Source: Salinispora pacifica CNR114 (GTDB lineage: Bacteria; Actinomycetota; Actinomycetes; Mycobacteriales; Micromonosporaceae). Taken from it: DNA of 64,000 bases. The stretch lies in contig NZ_AZWO01000004.1 of assembly GCF_000514775.1 (NCBI RefSeq), positions 238,391 through 302,390 of the forward strand, given 5' to 3'. This document shows positions 61,940-64,000 of this stretch, piece by piece. The notes under the pieces were generated by a model. It was not told the origin of the DNA. It did not search any database and saw only the letters and a program-made list of their open reading frames with translations. Numbering within the stretch: position 1 is the first letter of the stretch; every line of letters starts with the position of its first letter. The translations under genes were made by a program, and so were the position numbers.

Positions 61940-63121
61940 ATGACCGCAACTGCGCAAGTCGCCCCGGACCCCCAGGGCACAAGTACACCGAGGAGACTGG
62001 ACTCACTGACTGGACTGCGATTCTACGCCGCCCTGTTGGTCTTCCTTTTCCATACTGCTATTTTCGTGAACCCGGTCGACCTCACGGGACCCGGGATAAA
62101 TCCTTTCGCCGATCCTGACATCGCTCAGTGGTATGGCCGCATCTTCAGCAACGGCGGCTTCGTCGGAGTTTCCTTCTTCTTCGTGCTAAGCGGATTCGTG
62201 CTTTCCTGGTCAGCAAAGCCGAGCAGTTCCACGCTAGCCTTCATCCGCCGCCGGGTAGTCAAGATTTTCCCCACCCACGTCGTGACGTGGGGTCTGGTTA
62301 TGCTGCTCTTCGCAGCCGGCGTAACAAACTGGAAGTCGTGGCTGTCCAACCTACTCCTGGTACATGCCTGGTTCCCTGACTTCCAAATCAGCCAAAGCGT
62401 CAACACACCGTCCTGGTCACTCTGCAGCGAGCTGCTCTTCTACCTGTCCCTCCCCCTCATCATTCGGCCGATACGACGGATGTCCGTGCCCGGGCTATGG
62501 CTGAGTGCGGGGGCTATGTTTCTAGGCCTCATCGCCTTCCAGCTTATCGCAATGGCCTTCCTATCGACTCGCAACAGCGGAATTACCCCGGTGGGTGACG
62601 TGCAGTTCTGGTGGGGCTACCTCTTCCCCGTTGGCCGCATGTTCGAATTCGTTTTCGGCGCGCTACTGGCCCAGATCGTACTTGCCGGAAAGTGGTTCCG
62701 AATTCATCCGATAGCCGCTGTCGGGTTTATGGTCTTCGGCTACGTCGCCACCTACTTCGTGCCACCCCAGTTCAGTTTCAACGTGACCACCCTAATTCCG
62801 ATTGGTGTCATGCTGGCGACGTTCGCCGATGCGGACCGACGGGGAGCGCCGACCGGACTACGGGGTAGGGTAGCCGTTTGGCTCGGCAACGTCTCGTTTG
62901 GCTTCTACATGTGCCAGACGGTGAGTGTCTTTTACCTCCTCTACGCTACCGGCGGTGGGACTTTCGACGTCCCCGTCGCCATCCTGGTCCTGCTCGGCCT
63001 TTTCGCCGCATCCCTTTTTGGCGGGTGGTGCCTGTACCGGTTCGTGGAGACGCCCATGATGCGTCGATGGGGCCGGGCACGGAACACACCGAAGCCGCAG
63101 CTCACCCCGGAAAAGGTCTGA
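61940..63121 (+). CDS. Acyltransferase 3-family membrane O-acyltransferase
   Basis: A 393-residue integral membrane acyltransferase with about ten helices. The family motif is RLDSLTGLRFYAALLVFLFH at the start (conserved Arg and His), with SNGGFVGVSFFFVLSGFVL, RRVVKIFPTH and PSWSLCSELLFY following. It transfers acetyl or a longer acyl group to a hydroxyl of a sugar, lipid or antibiotic at the inner face of the membrane. The gene is visibly AT-richer than most neighbours (many TTC, CTA and ATA codons), suggesting separate acquisition. Position at the cluster edge fits late O-acylation of the product. Confidence 0.88.
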   Translation: MTATAQVAPDPQGTSTPRRLDSLTGLRFYAALLVFLFHTAIFVNPVDLTGPGINPFADPDIAQWYGRIFSNGGFVGVSFFFVLSGFVLSWSAKPSSSTLAFIRRRVVKIFPTHVVTWGLVMLLFAAGVTNWKSWLSNLLLVHAWFPDFQISQSVNTPSWSLCSELLFYLSLPLIIRPIRRMSVPGLWLSAGAMFLGLIAFQLIAMAFLSTRNSGITPVGDVQFWWGYLFPVGRMFEFVFGALLAQIVLAGKWFRIHPIAAVGFMVFGYVATYFVPPQFSFNVTTLIPIGVMLATFADADRRGAPTGLRGRVAVWLGNVSFGFYMCQTVSVFYLLYATGGGTFDVPVAILVLLGLFAASLFGGWCLYRFVETPMMRRWGRARNTPKPQLTPEKV

Positions 63122-63212
63122 GTTCACCACCACGCGGCTTCGGCAGGTCCACGCCGCTCACCCAACTGGCTCGCGCGCGGGAGAGCGTCGGATCAGCGGT
63201 ATGGACGCCTGG

Positions 63213-63252
63213 CCGGTGGCCACCGGACTCGATCGGCTCCGGTGGCCACCGG
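63213..63252. repeat. Two copies of a 14-bp perfect palindrome
   Basis: CCGGTGGCCACCGG occurs at 63213-63226 and 63239-63252, 26 bases apart. The flanking CTCGATCGG is also palindromic in part, so the region can form one larger hairpin. It sits in the 322-base gene gap before a DHFR-fold gene and could be an operator pair or terminator. The rest of the gap (63,122-63,443) shows no gene. Confidence 0.5.
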
Positions 63253-63443
63253 AGCCGTCCGCACGCACACGGCTCCCAGACCATTGGGGTGGAGCCGTCA
63301 GCGCACCGCGGATCTTGGCGATGTCGAAACCCCCGCCCCCGCTCCGTCCCATCCAGGAAACCAGCACGACCGAGCGGAGGGTGAGGGCCCAGCTGCGCCC
63401 TCCCCTCCCGGTCGCCGCAGAACGAGCGCCGAAAGGGAACGGA

Positions 63444-64000
63444 ATGCGAAAACTCATCGTGGTCAGTGCCGTGTCGATGGACGGCTTCTTCGAGGGCCCC
63501 GGGCACGACGTCATGGCAGTGCCGATGGAGAACTGTTTCGGCACCTACAACCTCGAACGGCTCCAGGCGGCCGACACCGTACTGCTCGGTGCGAACTCCT
63601 ACACGATGTTCTCCAGCTACTGGCCCAGTGTTGCCGACGACAACTCCGCCTTCGAGGCCGACCGCGAATTCTCCAAGATCTACAACGTGGTCGACAAGGT
63701 GGTCGTCTCCGACCACGCCTCCCCGCCGCCGGCCGACCACCCCTGGGCCGACAACACCCGCATCATCAGCCGCGCCGACGCCCCCACCGAGATCGCCAAG
63801 CTCAAGGAACAGGACGGCAGGGAGATCGTCACCTGGGGCAGCCGGACCACCTGGAACGGACTCCTCCAGCACGGCCTGATCGACGAAATCCACGTACTCC
63901 TCGGCCCAGCCGCCCTCGCCGGCGGCACCCCGCTGTTCGAACACCCGGTCTCGCTCCGACGCCTCGGCGTACGCACCTTCGACAACTTCGACACCGTCCT
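63444..64000 (+). CDS. DHFR/RibD C-terminal-fold oxidoreductase (3' end outside window)
   Basis: The first 185 residues of a DHFR-like reductase of the RibD_C family, related to but distinct from folate-type DHFR. It begins MRKLIVVSAVSMDGFFEGPG after GAAAGGGAACG, has ADTVLLGANSYTMFSSYWP (the NADPH-binding helix) and ITWGSRTTWN-like text with IDEIHVLLGPAALAGGTPLFE. Members reduce small heterocycles or act in unknown redox steps. The reading is open to the window end, so the stop is not seen. There is no sign that it belongs to the enediyne cluster. Confidence 0.88.
   Translation, partial: MRKLIVVSAVSMDGFFEGPGHDVMAVPMENCFGTYNLERLQAADTVLLGANSYTMFSSYWPSVADDNSAFEADREFSKIYNVVDKVVVSDHASPPPADHPWADNTRIISRADAPTEIAKLKEQDGREIVTWGSRTTWNGLLQHGLIDEIHVLLGPAALAGGTPLFEHPVSLRRLGVRTFDNFDTV

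Noticed and set aside
1..64000. CRISPR arrays, tRNA or rRNA genes, or a complete insertion sequence
   Set aside because: No regularly spaced repeats, cloverleaf patterns, rRNA segments or transposase genes with terminal repeats were seen on reading both strands.

Overview
The window is high-GC actinobacterial DNA. The mix of LuxR-type two-component systems, a SARP/AfsR-class regulator, secreted GH5 and GH13 polysaccharidases, GTG and TTG starts and an enediyne polyketide synthase suggests a Micromonosporaceae chromosome (Micromonospora or Salinispora type). The taxon is an inference from gene content; no rRNA, tRNA or plasmid marker is visible.

Region 1 (1-25,960) is ordinary accessory chromosome. 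It holds a decayed secreted cellulase (in-frame stop plus frameshift) that still has a CebR-like operator, a DUF5872 protein, a secreted alpha-amylase with two starch-binding domains, and a beta-lactamase-fold hydrolase. A LuxR two-component pair follows, then DUF998, glyoxalase-fold, AraC and DUF985 cupin genes. A MacB-like ABC exporter is divergent from a second two-component pair, with a GATACC/GGTATC palindrome cluster between them. Next come an SDR, a wrecked DHA2 efflux pump, a DUF899 protein, a 1,102-residue SARP/NB-ARC/TPR regulator, an M16-like protease with a coupled partner, and a coupled hemerythrin/radical-SAM pair.

Region 2 (about 26,100-63,100) is an enediyne biosynthetic gene cluster. 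The core is unbV-unbU, an enediyne PKS (KS-AT-ACP-KR-DH-PPTase), its hot-dog thioesterase, a flavin reductase, a P450 and two DUF1702 proteins. The last six form one minus-strand operon from 41,935 to 31,553. A plus-strand operon (42,105-47,727) carries an NAD-dependent epimerase-like SDR, DUF5987 coupled to a GMC oxidoreductase, an AhpD-like protein and a TIGR03084-like protein. Further right are a nucleotidyl-sugar synthase, an acyl-CoA-dehydrogenase-fold flavin monooxygenase, an EPHN-type epoxide hydrolase, a second GMC oxidoreductase, a class III aminotransferase, three SgcJ-like NTF2-fold proteins, a thiol peroxidase, a DHA2 exporter, a second P450 and a membrane O-acyltransferase. MerR and AraC regulators sit inside the cluster. 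The epoxide hydrolase, flavin reductase and SgcJ-like proteins point to a nine-membered enediyne; this is inference. The window shows no apoprotein gene, no tyrosine aminomutase and no sugar pathway beyond the first step, so the product cannot be named from this sequence.

Region 3 (63,122-64,000) holds a pair of perfect palindromes and the start of a DHFR/RibD-fold gene cut by the window edge.
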